From: JBPRGH01 sp051418055
GTDB lineage: Bacteria > Bacteroidota > Bacteroidia > Cytophagales > Cyclobacteriaceae
Length of the DNA stretch: 64,000 nucleotides
Reading direction: 5' to 3'
Assembly (NCBI GenBank): GCA_051418055.1
Contig: JBPRGH010000044.1
Location: forward strand, 1 to 64,000
Shown here: piece after piece, positions 1 to 8,139 of the stretch
How the letters are laid out: each line of letters starts with the position of its first letter
Position numbering within the stretch: position 1 is the stretch's first letter
Program-made: the position numbers and the translations under genes
Notes under the pieces: model-generated
Database searches by the model: none
Told to the model about the DNA's origin: nothing
What the model saw: only the letters and a program-made list of their open reading frames with translations

Positions 1-112
1 CTCTTTGCTCTAAGCTCTTTGCTCTAAGCTCTTTGCTCTAAGCTCTTTGCTCTAAGCTCTTTGCTCTAAACTCTTTGCCCTATGCTCTTAGCTCTAAACC
101 CTCAGCTCTTAA
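1..112. repeat. 14-bp tandem repeat array
   Basis: About eight head-to-tail copies of a 14-bp unit (CTCTTTGCTCTAAG) are visible. The first four are identical and the later ones degenerate toward position 112. The array may extend past the window edge. The last degenerate unit covers the stop codon (102-104) and final codons of the neighbouring minus-strand oxidoreductase gene. There are no spacers, so it is not a CRISPR. It reads as a simple minisatellite; function unknown. Confidence 0.9.
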
Positions 113-1148
113 GCTCACTTCCCGGTATCTCCAGGATCAGGTCTGCCCCATAGGCCGTTGCCGGAGTTTGGAATCCGGGTTTGAAATTTCCGCTAAGGAT
201 TTTTGAAGCTATTAATACGGAGGATTTGGCTGTAAGCGTATATCCGTTTAGCGTTATCATCCTTGCCTCATATTCAGCTTTATTATTCCAGATTTTTCCG
301 TAAAGATAAGTTTCGCTTTTCGCGCGTTTTTCTTCCGAAGGACCAGCAGGCCGCTTATCCACCTGCTTTTTTAGGAAATTCTTAATCGGGTTTAATTTCA
401 TAATCCATCGCAGGCGGTGCATCCATTTCATCTGGCTTACCTGCTTTTTCTTTGTTCCTGTATAAACCTCTATGTTAGAAATTCCCGTACTATAATACGC
501 AGTGACTATATCTCCCCAGGAGATTGCAACACTAAGCTGTTTAAGAGGTCCATAATCTATTTCTTTTGTATGCTGACCCAGGGGAGCAGTTACAAGATTG
601 CCATCCTTCCGGTAACGTTGTCCTTCTGAAGAACCCTCAATCATTGTTTTTGCCGTACCACGTGATACCCCTCCACCTTTACTGGTGAAGGCAAGTAATA
701 GGTGAGTGGCATCAGGAATTTTTTTGTGCAGGTGACTGGCTAAACAATCACTTGGAACCACATCAAATCCGGCACCGGGTAATATCATTACTCCTGCTCC
801 CTTGGCCTGATCATCTTTTTTATGTAACTGTTGAAAAACATTATACTCGCCGGTAATATCCAGATAATGAGTTTTCGTACGGAGGCATGCTTCAGCCATC
901 GGAATAGCCGTAGCGCTGAATGGTCCGGCACAATGTATAACCACATCTACGTTCTTTAGTGCATCTTCCAGTTTATCTTTTTCATTGAGATCAAGAACAA
1001 CAGCTGGCAAATCATACTGCTTTGAAAGTTTTTCCAGCTTGTCGCTATTTCTTCCACCCAGAATAGGCTTCAGACCTTTGTCTACAGCCTCTTTTACAAT
1101 TAATTTTCCGGTGTAGCCGTAAGCGCCGTAGATCAGGATGTCATTCAT
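102..1148 (-). CDS. Saccharopine dehydrogenase-like NAD(P)-binding oxidoreductase (trans-acting enoyl reductase type)
   Basis: The 348-residue protein opens with a Rossmann nucleotide-binding loop of the GxxGxxG type at residues 8-14 (GAYGYTG). A second-sheet region follows (GGRNSDKLEKL) of the kind that binds the dinucleotide. Residues 65-130 (VVIHCAGPFS, YLDITGEYNVF, GAGFDVVPSD) match the saccharopine dehydrogenase/trans-acting enoyl reductase family, soluble or peripheral oxidoreductases that reduce or epimerise lipid or small-molecule substrates. The substrate cannot be told from sequence. The ATG start is the natural one, immediately ahead of the Rossmann strand. The gene stands alone, upstream of a porin-like gene on the same strand with a 77-bp gap. 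The C-terminus runs into the 14-bp tandem repeat. Family call is good; specific reaction unknown. Confidence 0.8.
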   Translation of the reverse strand: MNDILIYGAYGYTGKLIVKEAVDKGLKPILGGRNSDKLEKLSKQYDLPAVVLDLNEKDKLEDALKNVDVVIHCAGPFSATAIPMAEACLRTKTHYLDITGEYNVFQQLHKKDDQAKGAGVMILPGAGFDVVPSDCLASHLHKKIPDATHLLLAFTSKGGGVSRGTAKTMIEGSSEGQRYRKDGNLVTAPLGQHTKEIDYGPLKQLSVAISWGDIVTAYYSTGISNIEVYTGTKKKQVSQMKWMHRLRWIMKLNPIKNFLKKQVDKRPAGPSEEKRAKSETYLYGKIWNNKAEYEARMITLNGYTLTAKSSVLIASKILSGNFKPGFQTPATAYGADLILEIPGSELKS

Positions 1149-1225
1149 GGGGTTAGATGTAAGATAATAGATTAAGATATAAGAAGTTGCTTATGTTTAA
1201 AGTTAATTAAATAAATGCTTCTTCA

Positions 1226-2539
1226 TTAGAATAATATTCCTATAAACCTGTTTTTCATCGTAGGCCTGTATATTAACATGATATAGGCCCAGTTTTGTAT
1301 ATCTTTAAAATCTCCCTGCCCCTGCAGTTCTTCAAATGTTGAAGAAGGTAGCATTTGGCTATATCCTCCCTGTATTGAAATTGCCCTATTTAAATTATAA
1401 CCGATGGATAAATCTATTTCCGTACCAAGATATTGATCAAGTGTTTCGTTTAACCTAATGACATCAGCCTGTGAGTAAAATAAATGTGCATCCAGCTGAG
1501 TGAAAAAATCCGGATTAAACTGATATCTGCCTTTCAAATAATAATCCTGCAAGCCTACGCTATTAACAAACCTTCCTCCTACAAAAAAGTAATCCATATA
1601 GCCGTTATGAGCATGATTAGTTCCATATAAGGGGGTAAAAGAGTGATTTTCGCTAAACTCATCTGTATCGGTGCCACTTAAAATTTCAAATCCGGCTGTC
1701 ATTTTAAAGCTGCTGCCTTTTTCTTCATTTGATGATAAAGTTTGCGTCACCTGTGCACTTAAGTTAAAAGCATTCACATTTCTTCTTATAGGGTCTTTTC
1801 CCAGCTGATGGTAGTAGAAACCGGATAATATTGTATTTCCTAACGTATACTTAAGCATGGGAAGGCCTATCGTCTGCCGGTAATAGGTTTCTTTATTTTC
1901 TATACTGCCTAAAGTATCCCGCTCAATAAACTGACGCCCGTCATTCCATAGTAGTGCTGAAAAACTTAATTTATTCCATTTATTCTCCACGCGAATCATT
2001 TGAGCTGTTTTATACTGATTAGGTGTGGTAAAGGCATTTCCTGCCAAAAATTGACCATCCTGATTATAACCCCCGCCAAAATGTACTTTTAAATCTTCCT
2101 TTTCATACTTCACCAAACCAAAATCATGGGCCCGTCCCTGTAATGCCCAGTCCAGGTTCCCCAAAAACCGGAAATTGTCATAGTTCAATTCCTGCCGGCC
2201 AAGTTTTACTTTCCAGTATTCACCCAGAGGAAATTCAGCCCACGCCTCATGTAATGAAAGGTAAGGGTCGGTAAGCTTAACTTGTGGTGTGTTGCCCCAG
2301 GTACGTACATCCTGAATACTGGCATAAAATGTAAAACCATCCATCACATATTTGGTCTGAATGCGTACCCGATGGGCAATAAAAGCTGCAGGATCCTGAT
2401 TTTCTCCAATTAGCCTTCCGGCTCCATTACGGAATTCAGCCCGCTGGATAATCTGCCCATCTACAGAAAATTGGGCATGAGAAATTTGTGTGATAAAAGC
2501 CAATATCAGGCTTAATACAATTATTAAAAATTTATTCAT
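1226..2539 (-). CDS. Outer-membrane porin-like protein (alginate export family type)
   Basis: The 437-residue protein has a clear N-terminal signal peptide (hydrophobic stretch ending in SHAQ, about residue 22). The rest alternates short hydrophobic beta strands with polar turns and is rich in aromatic residues, ending in a terminal strand (RFIGILF) as in outer-membrane beta barrels. Segments such as RIQTKYVMDGFTFYASIQDVR and KLGRQELNYDNFRFLG are like the alginate-export/OprO-type barrels common in Bacteroidota. It would sit in the outer membrane as a passive channel; the solute is unknown and no alginate genes are nearby. Start is the ATG before the signal peptide. A 530-bp intergenic region separates it from the divergent DUF4139 gene. 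Confidence 0.75.
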   Translation of the reverse strand: MNKFLIIVLSLILAFITQISHAQFSVDGQIIQRAEFRNGAGRLIGENQDPAAFIAHRVRIQTKYVMDGFTFYASIQDVRTWGNTPQVKLTDPYLSLHEAWAEFPLGEYWKVKLGRQELNYDNFRFLGNLDWALQGRAHDFGLVKYEKEDLKVHFGGGYNQDGQFLAGNAFTTPNQYKTAQMIRVENKWNKLSFSALLWNDGRQFIERDTLGSIENKETYYRQTIGLPMLKYTLGNTILSGFYYHQLGKDPIRRNVNAFNLSAQVTQTLSSNEEKGSSFKMTAGFEILSGTDTDEFSENHSFTPLYGTNHAHNGYMDYFFVGGRFVNSVGLQDYYLKGRYQFNPDFFTQLDAHLFYSQADVIRLNETLDQYLGTEIDLSIGYNLNRAISIQGGYSQMLPSSTFEELQGQGDFKDIQNWAYIMLIYRPTMKNRFIGILF

Positions 2540-3069
2540 GATAAATAGTTATTAAAAATTTATTGGGGTCTGTTACCTTACTCTCCAATTTTGCTTCCTT
2601 CACAAATTTTATGGTTTCTATATGTTTTATATGACAAACCTATTCATAATGAGTATTTTATATACTGATAAAGATCATCTCATTCAGTGATATAAAATAT
2701 AGAAAAGATTAATACGGTTCTTTAAAAAAGGCTGCTTATGTTCGGCTTTTGCCCGGGCTATTGATTATTCTAAATAATTTTTAAATGAGCGGTACCTTTC
2801 TGATTGGAATGAGTAAAATCTGAAATGTCATTCTTCTCAATTGACTTTTGAAGGTGAATTAGAATATATATAACTTCCGATATGTATTATCTTTAAATCT
2901 GCTCTTTTATTAAAAGATATTTTACAGGCATTAAATTTAAATTATTTGTCAATGTTTTTGTGACTATTTTAATGGGCAACATTATGAAATAGATAAACAT
3001 AATAATAATGCTAAATTATTTTGCAGGTACTATTTTCAATATTTAATTTCCATACAACATTTTAAGACC
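2540..3069. other. 530-bp divergent intergenic region
   Basis: This AT-rich stretch separates the divergent porin-like and DUF4139 genes and must hold both promoters. I see no convincing TTTG-N19-TAnnTTTG pair, no RNA gene, and no ORF with coding character. Near matches to the -7 box (for example TATCTTTA at 2888-2895) lack a correctly spaced -33 box. Confidence 0.5.
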
Positions 3070-4920
3070 ATGAAAAATCTAATTTTAATCTCTTTGGCCA
3101 TGCTGCTTTTTATAAATAGCAAAGCGCAACAAAAGGTAAATTCTTCCATTGAAGATGTAACAGTCTATTTAAATGGTGCACAGGTAACGCGTGGTTTTTC
3201 GGCTAACCTGAAGAATGGAAAAAATTTAATTGTAGTAGAGGATCTTCCTTCAGAACTTGAGGAAAAAAGTATTAAAGTAGCATCGGCAAGTATGGGTGTA
3301 AAAGTTTTATCTATAAATTCTGAAATTGATTATCTGGATAAGAAAGAGTCCTCAGAGCAGGTGATGGAAATACAGGGGAAGCTGAAAGAGCAGAAAAAGT
3401 TATTGGCGAAGAAGAATAGTCTTCTACAGGTATATTTGGAAGAAGAAACATTACTAAAACAAAACAAATCTATTGGAGGTCAGCAAAATGGAATGACGGT
3501 AGAGGAGCTAAAGTCATTATCGGCTTTTTTTCATGAACGTTTGTCAGAAATAGCCGTCAAGAAGCTGGAACTACAGGAAGAAATGGATAATCACCGGGAA
3601 AAAATACAAGACTACCAGGCTCAGTTGAATGCATGGAATAATAAAAAGCCCGAACCAAAAAGGAATTTATCAATTCTTGTAGAAGCATCAACCACTGTTT
3701 CAGGCAAATTTAAAGTTGATTACACAGTTAAGAATGCAGGTTGGACGCCTTCTTATGATGTACGTGTAGAAAAAATAAATCAGCCGATATCCGTAACCTA
3801 TATTGCCAGTGTTAGACAAAATACCGGGGAAGACTGGAAAGATGTGAAGCTTACATTTTCCAATGCGGATCCGTCACAATCTTCTACAGTACCAGGCCTC
3901 GATACGTGGTGGCTAGGGTTTAATCGTCCTTACCAGCCCCGCCAGTACGTTAAGAATGATCGTCTGACAGGAAGGATTAATAGCCCGGAAGGGGATGCTT
4001 TGCCAGGTGTTAATGTTTTAATAAAAGGAACAACAGTGGGGACTGTAACAGATATCAATGGCTTTTATGAGCTGCCCCTTACAAATGATGCCCAATCAAT
4101 TGTTTTTTCTTACATTGGTTATGGCACAAAGGATATCCCTATAAGAGATCGTTCGGAAATTAATATAGTGATGCAACCGGATGTTACTCAGCTTAATGAA
4201 GTGGTGGTATCAGGATATGCAGCAAAAAGGCAGGGAAGGTCAAAACAAGTAAGTATAACAGAAGAGGAGGTTATTGAAGATATTGATTTAGCTGCTACAC
4301 CAGTTATTAATCAAACTACTTTTGAATTTCAGGTTAAAGAACCATTTACTATACTTTCTAACAGTGAAAGAGAAAGAGTTGATCTTGTTAAGTATGATAT
4401 AAATTCTGCTTATACTTATTATTCTGTACCAAAAGTGGTTCAAAATGCTTATTTAACTGCTAAAATGATCGATTGGGAGAAGTATAATTTCCTTTCAGGT
4501 GTAGCCAGCTTATTCTTTGAAGGTAAATATATAGGTAAAACATTATTAGACACTCGCTATAGCAAGGATACTCTTCAGCTTTCTTTAGGACAGGATAAAA
4601 ATGTTGCGGTAGAGAGAAAAAGAATAGATGATTTTACATCCAAACCTTTCATTGGTTCTAATAAAAAAGAGGTAGTTGGATTTACCACTATTGTAAAAAA
4701 TAATAAAGCTGAACCTGTAGATATTATTATTGAAGATCAGGTCCCGGTTTCTACGAGTGATGAAATAGAAGTGGAAGTCCTGGAAAAAAGCGGAGCGGAA
4801 TATATAGACTCAACGGGAAAAATCCTTTGGAGATTAGCACTTCAGCCTGGTGAATCAAAAGATTTAATTTTAAAATATGAGGTAAAATACCCGAAAAATA
4901 AAGTGGTTTATTTAGAATGA
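3070..4920 (+). CDS. DUF4139 (mucoidy inhibitor A-like) protein with inserted CarboxypepD_reg domain
   Basis: The 616-residue exported protein has a signal peptide (residues 1-20, ending NSKAQ). An N-terminal DUF4140-type region (about 27-125: VTVYLNGAQVTRGF) follows, then a charged coiled coil (about 105-190), then the DUF4139 beta region (PSYDVRVE, SVRQNTGEDWKDVKLTFSNADP). The DUF4139 region is interrupted at about residues 298-385 by a carboxypeptidase regulatory-like domain (LPGVNVLIKGTT, VGTVTDINGFYEL, FSYIGYGTKDI) ending in LNEVVVSGYA, the linker normally leading into a TonB receptor plug. DUF4139 then resumes (EVEVLEKSGAEYID, GESKDLILKYEVKYP). The family is related to eukaryotic and bacterial 'mucoidy inhibitor A' proteins of unclear function. 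The reading frame is open throughout, so the insertion is a genuine domain. Confidence 0.85.
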   Translation: MKNLILISLAMLLFINSKAQQKVNSSIEDVTVYLNGAQVTRGFSANLKNGKNLIVVEDLPSELEEKSIKVASASMGVKVLSINSEIDYLDKKESSEQVMEIQGKLKEQKKLLAKKNSLLQVYLEEETLLKQNKSIGGQQNGMTVEELKSLSAFFHERLSEIAVKKLELQEEMDNHREKIQDYQAQLNAWNNKKPEPKRNLSILVEASTTVSGKFKVDYTVKNAGWTPSYDVRVEKINQPISVTYIASVRQNTGEDWKDVKLTFSNADPSQSSTVPGLDTWWLGFNRPYQPRQYVKNDRLTGRINSPEGDALPGVNVLIKGTTVGTVTDINGFYELPLTNDAQSIVFSYIGYGTKDIPIRDRSEINIVMQPDVTQLNEVVVSGYAAKRQGRSKQVSITEEEVIEDIDLAATPVINQTTFEFQVKEPFTILSNSERERVDLVKYDINSAYTYYSVPKVVQNAYLTAKMIDWEKYNFLSGVASLFFEGKYIGKTLLDTRYSKDTLQLSLGQDKNVAVERKRIDDFTSKPFIGSNKKEVVGFTTIVKNNKAEPVDIIIEDQVPVSTSDEIEVEVLEKSGAEYIDSTGKILWRLALQPGESKDLILKYEVKYPKNKVVYLE

Positions 4921-5008
4921 AAAGATAATCAAACCACTGATTTTATAGCTTCGGGATCAAAAATAGTACTAAAGACAATTAATGGTTAAAATTTGAAATA
5001 GCTTATAA

Positions 5009-5052
5009 ATATCTCCTCAAAGGACTGTTTATAAATCTCTTTGAGGAGATAT
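5009..5052. terminator. Perfect 14-bp inverted repeat between convergent genes
   Basis: Arms at 5009-5022 and 5039-5052 are exact reverse complements with a 16-nt loop. The element lies between the convergent DUF4139 and M28 genes, so it most likely terminates both. It lacks a long T tract, which lowers certainty. Confidence 0.6.
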
Positions 5053-5073
5053 AAAAATAGCTTACTCAGATAA

Positions 5074-6753
5074 TTATTTCATTTCCATCATAGCATCACG
5101 GGCAGCTTTAAATTCAGAACGTTCTTTATAATTTGGGAATTCATCCGAAGTAGCAAGATCCAGTCCTATATCAAACATCAATTGCACATATTCCACCATT
5201 CCGGTCATATCCCAGTCGTCACTATATTCATCACTGGGACCATGGTAATGCTCCTCGTTATATTTAGCTGCTTGTCTTTTGCCATATTCCAATCCCTTTT
5301 CCCGATGCTTATATCCGGTGTCAGCATATAAAGCCGGAACACCTACTTTCGCAAAGCTGAAATGGTCTGAACGATAGAAATATCCGGCGGAAGGATTCTG
5401 ATCAGGGGTGATATGCATATCCATTTTAGCTGCTGATGCTTCAGCTATCTCATCTAATTCTGATTGGCCATAGCCTATTACTATAAGATTTTCAACGCTT
5501 CCAATCCCGGTAAGTGCATCCATGTTTATTACTGCAACAGTTTGCTCCAAAGGGTAAACGGGATTTGTAGCATAATACTCCGATCCTAATAAGCCTTGTT
5601 CTTCGGCAGTTACGGCAAGAAACAGAATAGAACGTCCCTGTCTGTCTTCCAGCTTTGTGAAAGCTTCAGCTATTTCAATTAAAGCTGCTGTTCCTGTAGC
5701 ATTGTCCACTGCACCATTATAAATAGAATCACCATTTACAGGTTCGCCAACTCCCATGTGGTCCCAATGCGCTGTATAGATGATATATTCATCTTTACGC
5801 TCATCACCGGGCCATAGTGCCAGTACATTATTAGAAGTAGATCTGGAAATTTCATTTTCGAGTGTCAGGGAGGTAGTTATACCCATAGGCACTGCCTTGA
5901 ATCCTGGTTGACTAGCTTTTTCCATTAATGCCGTATCCATACCTGCCAATTGAAAGATCTGGTTCGCACTTTCAATACTGATCCAGCCTTCCACTTTAAC
6001 GCGGCTCATATTCTGATCTTCAGCCTCCAGGTACATGTTAGTTCCGCTCCATCCACCACGTACGACAGACCATGGATAGCTGGCAGGTTTTGTCTCATGA
6101 ATGATCATTATTCCTGCTGCACCCTGACGGGCTGCCTCTTCATATTTATAAGACCAGCGGCCATAATAGGTCATGGCTTCACCATTGAATAAGGTACTGT
6201 CTTTGGTAGCGAAGCCAGGATCATTTACCAGTACCACAACAGTTTTGCCTTCTACATCAAGTCCTTCATAGTCATTCCAGTTATATTCCGGCGCTACTAT
6301 TCCATACCCGGCAAAAACGAGTTCACTATTTTCCAGCTTAACCTGATCTTTTACACGTCGTGTTAATGCAACATAATCGTCAAGATACTCCAATGAAATA
6401 CTTTCTCCCTGCTCATCTTTAACTATCATAGGCCCTTGCGGTTGGCTGTTGATTTCCACCAGCTGTACCTCCTGAAAAAAGCTGTCACCATTTCCCGGCT
6501 GAAGGCCGAGCTGCTGAAATTCTTCTTTGAGGTAATTGATGGTTTTTTCCTCACCTATTGTCCCGGGCATACGCCCCTGAAATTCGTCGGAAGCAAGGGT
6601 TTGAATGTGATTTGCAAATTCTTCGGCATCTATCGCCTGCATTGCTGCAGAGTCTGCCCATACTGATTTTTCTTCACTTACATCCTCCTGAGCAGATTGG
6701 CAGGCTGCTACCAATAGAAGTGCACAGGCGGGAATTATTCTTGTTAAATTCAT
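5074..6753 (-). CDS. M28 family zinc aminopeptidase lipoprotein with PA domain
   Basis: The start chosen at 6753 gives a 559-residue protein with a lipoprotein signal (lipobox VAAC, Cys18). The longer frame back to 6840 adds 29 residues that are not signal-like. A protease-associated (PA) domain lies in the middle (LVFAGYGIVAPEYNW, VVVLVNDPG, AAGIMIIHE). The M28 catalytic core follows with its zinc ligands and acid: YTAHWDHMG, GAVDNATGTAAL, AVTAEEQGLLGS, VINMDAL and RSDHFSFAKVG. M28 enzymes are two-zinc aminopeptidases acting outside the cytoplasm; here it would be membrane-anchored and digest peptides in the periplasm or at the surface. It stands alone, convergent with the DUF4139 gene. Family call is firm; substrate is unknown. 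Confidence 0.9.
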   Translation of the reverse strand: MNLTRIIPACALLLVAACQSAQEDVSEEKSVWADSAAMQAIDAEEFANHIQTLASDEFQGRMPGTIGEEKTINYLKEEFQQLGLQPGNGDSFFQEVQLVEINSQPQGPMIVKDEQGESISLEYLDDYVALTRRVKDQVKLENSELVFAGYGIVAPEYNWNDYEGLDVEGKTVVVLVNDPGFATKDSTLFNGEAMTYYGRWSYKYEEAARQGAAGIMIIHETKPASYPWSVVRGGWSGTNMYLEAEDQNMSRVKVEGWISIESANQIFQLAGMDTALMEKASQPGFKAVPMGITTSLTLENEISRSTSNNVLALWPGDERKDEYIIYTAHWDHMGVGEPVNGDSIYNGAVDNATGTAALIEIAEAFTKLEDRQGRSILFLAVTAEEQGLLGSEYYATNPVYPLEQTVAVINMDALTGIGSVENLIVIGYGQSELDEIAEASAAKMDMHITPDQNPSAGYFYRSDHFSFAKVGVPALYADTGYKHREKGLEYGKRQAAKYNEEHYHGPSDEYSDDWDMTGMVEYVQLMFDIGLDLATSDEFPNYKERSEFKAARDAMMEMK

Positions 6754-6848
6754 ATGTTGATTTTTTTTTGTAATGGATAGGAGAAAGTTAGCAAAAAATA
6801 AATAGACATTAGATATAAGACGTGAGATATTGACGCTCACCTCAATGT

Positions 6849-6864
6849 CCTGTCGGGGGCCAGG
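6849..6864. repeat. REP-type short hairpin upstream of RAYT gene
   Basis: Sequence CCTGTCGGGGGCCAGG folds as a 6-bp stem (one mismatch) with a G-rich loop and is followed by GTCATG. The same element recurs downstream of the transposase gene at 7636-7651, where it is a perfect stem. Confidence 0.75.
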
Positions 6865-6883
6865 TCATGAAGGGTTCAATATC

Positions 6884-6908
6884 GTGGGTCAATCCCCCAA
6901 CAGATCAC
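6884..6908. repeat. Degenerate copy of the 24-bp REP palindrome
   Basis: This is a decayed version of the palindrome at 6954-6977, with several substitutions breaking the stem. It supports a family of REP copies around the RAYT gene. Confidence 0.55.
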
Positions 6909-6934
6909 AAAAAACCACATCAATGATAAACTCC

Positions 6935-6977
6935 GTGGTCTGTCCCCCTCCCCGTGGTCTGTCCCCCGACAGACCAC
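6935..6977. repeat. 24-bp REP palindrome with adjoining half copy
   Basis: Positions 6954-6977 form a perfect 10-bp stem (GTGGTCTGTC / GACAGACCAC) with a CCCC loop. A partial copy of the left arm starts at 6935. The identical perfect palindrome is found at 7695-7718, downstream of the transposase gene. Confidence 0.85.
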
Positions 6978-7046
6978 TACCACATCCTACTTTTATATTA
7001 AAAAATATTATATTTATACTACTTAAGCAGTTAACCTAACCAAAAA

Positions 7047-7586
7047 ATGCGCAAATCTTCGATGCTTCTAAATGAAGTATATTTCTGGACTGACACCATT
7101 AAAAACTGGAATAATTTATTAATGGATGATTTTTATAAATTAATAATCATTCAGCAGCTCCAATGGCTCATTGACCATAAAAAGATAATTGTATACGGAT
7201 ATGTTATCATGCCTAATCACATTCATTTGCTTTGGGAATTATTAGAAATGAATGGTAAAGAAAAACCACATGCCTCTTTTAATAAATGGACAAGTAGTCA
7301 GTTTTTAAAAAATATCAGAAACAAAAACCACGTCGTGCTGCCTTACTATGTTGAACGAACAATAGAAAGAAATCACCGGTTTTGGATACGAGATCCTCTG
7401 GCTGTATTAATGGATTCAAGGCGAAAATTTGAATGCACATTAGATTACATTCATTGTAACCCACTTCAGGTAAAATGGAATTTAGTGACCAAACCGGAAA
7501 ATTACAGATGGTCATCGGCAGCCTTTTATGAAAAAGGAAGTGATGAATTTGGGATTGTAACACATTATTCGGAGAGATATGGGTAA
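7047..7586 (+). CDS. REP-associated tyrosine transposase (RAYT, Y1/IS200-like)
   Basis: The 179-residue protein carries the histidine pair of HUH endonucleases in the form MPNHIHLLWE (about residues 54-63). A second motif YIHCNPLQVKW (about 138-148) contains the probable catalytic tyrosine, as in RAYT proteins (typical YIHxNP). The C-terminal WSSA block (YRWSSAAFYE) is also family-typical. RAYT enzymes nick and join single-stranded DNA at REP hairpins; they are single-copy domesticated relatives of IS200/IS605 transposases. Here GC-rich hairpins lie within about 200 bp on both sides of the gene (6849-6977 and 7636-7718), the expected substrate layout. Length and frame are intact, so it is likely functional. 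The gene body has ordinary AT-rich codon use, unlike the GC-rich hairpins. Confidence 0.88.
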   Translation: MRKSSMLLNEVYFWTDTIKNWNNLLMDDFYKLIIIQQLQWLIDHKKIIVYGYVIMPNHIHLLWELLEMNGKEKPHASFNKWTSSQFLKNIRNKNHVVLPYYVERTIERNHRFWIRDPLAVLMDSRRKFECTLDYIHCNPLQVKWNLVTKPENYRWSSAAFYEKGSDEFGIVTHYSERYG

Positions 7587-7635
7587 TAATTTCTAAATGT
7601 CCTGTCAAGAGAGAAAGCGGATATTGTACATATGT

Positions 7636-7651
7636 CCTGTCGGGGGACAGG
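7636..7651. repeat. REP-type short hairpin downstream of RAYT gene
   Basis: CCTGTCGGGGGACAGG is a perfect 6-bp stem with a GGGG loop followed by GTCATGGGGTTC. It matches the upstream copy at 6849-6864. A truncated copy (CCTGTC) sits at 7601. Confidence 0.8.
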
Positions 7652-7663
7652 TCATGGGGTTCC

Positions 7664-7718
7664 GTGGCCTGTCCCCCGACAGACCACAAATTTCGTGGTC
7701 TGTCCCCCGACAGACCAC
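7664..7718. repeat. Two tandem 24-bp REP palindromes
   Basis: Copies lie at 7664-7687 (one mismatch in the stem) and 7695-7718 (perfect 10-bp stem, CCCC loop). Both resemble 6954-6977 upstream of the transposase gene, so the RAYT gene is bracketed by its repeat family. Confidence 0.85.
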
Positions 7719-7737
7719 CAGGTTGATGGACCCTATT

Positions 7738-7776
7738 TAAAAAAAAGCCTGAAAACTAATTAGTTATCAGGCTTTA
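7738..7776 (-). terminator. Rho-independent terminator of tRNA-Leu
   Basis: On the minus strand, a stem of about 9 bp (AAAGCCTGA / TCAGGCTTT) is followed by a run of eight T. It lies directly downstream of the tRNA-Leu gene. Confidence 0.85.
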
Positions 7777-7779
7777 AAG

Positions 7780-7861
7780 TACCCAGAGCCGGAGTCGAAC
7801 CGGCACGTCCGAAGACATTGGTGTTTGAGACCAACGCGTCTACCAATTCCGCCATCTGGGC
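7780..7861 (-). tRNA. tRNA-Leu (anticodon CAA)
   Basis: The 82-nt minus-strand sequence has a 7-bp acceptor stem (GCCCAGA / TCTGGGT) and discriminator A. The D-arm region contains GGAATTGGTAGACG, as in leucine tRNAs. The anticodon loop is CTCAAAC (anticodon CAA) on a TTGGT/ACCAA stem. A class II variable arm (TGTCTTCGGACGT) and a T-arm with GGTTCGACTCC complete it. CCA is not encoded. A terminator follows immediately. Confidence 0.95.
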
Positions 7862-8042
7862 ATCTTTGCTAATAGCGGGCTGCAAATTTGAATAAAGATT
7901 CTTTATTATCCAATAGCATTAAAGCTATTATTATGCTTAATCAGCTTTATACTAATTAGAATTAAGAAAAGCTTCAACAGATTATTATTAATACTGGCCA
8001 AACCTGACAAAAATCATTTTTTAAAATAATATTTATCATCTG

Positions 8043-8128
8043 TTTAGAATTAATCTAAATAAAATTAGGTCATTTAAAATTCCATTATTAAAATTGCACG
8101 ATCAGTTATTTATAATTAATCCAAATAA
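8043..8128 (+). promoter_or_regulatory. Repeated palindromic operator-like sites upstream of the iron uptake operon
   Basis: A 17-bp near-palindrome (TTTAGAATTAATCTAAA, 8043-8059, one mismatched pair) is followed 66 bp later by a second copy. The 20-bp stretch at 8109-8128 differs from 8043-8062 at two positions. A half copy (TTAGAATTAA) lies at 7956-7965. Size and symmetry fit a Fur- or DtxR-type iron repressor site, and the downstream operon is an iron acquisition type. The second copy lies just before the start codon at 8140. The regulator's identity is inferred. Confidence 0.5.
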
Positions 8129-8139
8129 CAATAGAGTCA

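Noticed and set aside
1..112. CRISPR array
   Set aside because: The 14-bp units are directly abutting, with no spacers, and no cas genes are nearby.
7315..7689. 124-residue minus-strand frame across the RAYT gene and repeats
   Set aside because: It runs antisense to a well-supported gene and through palindromic repeats; composition is not protein-like.
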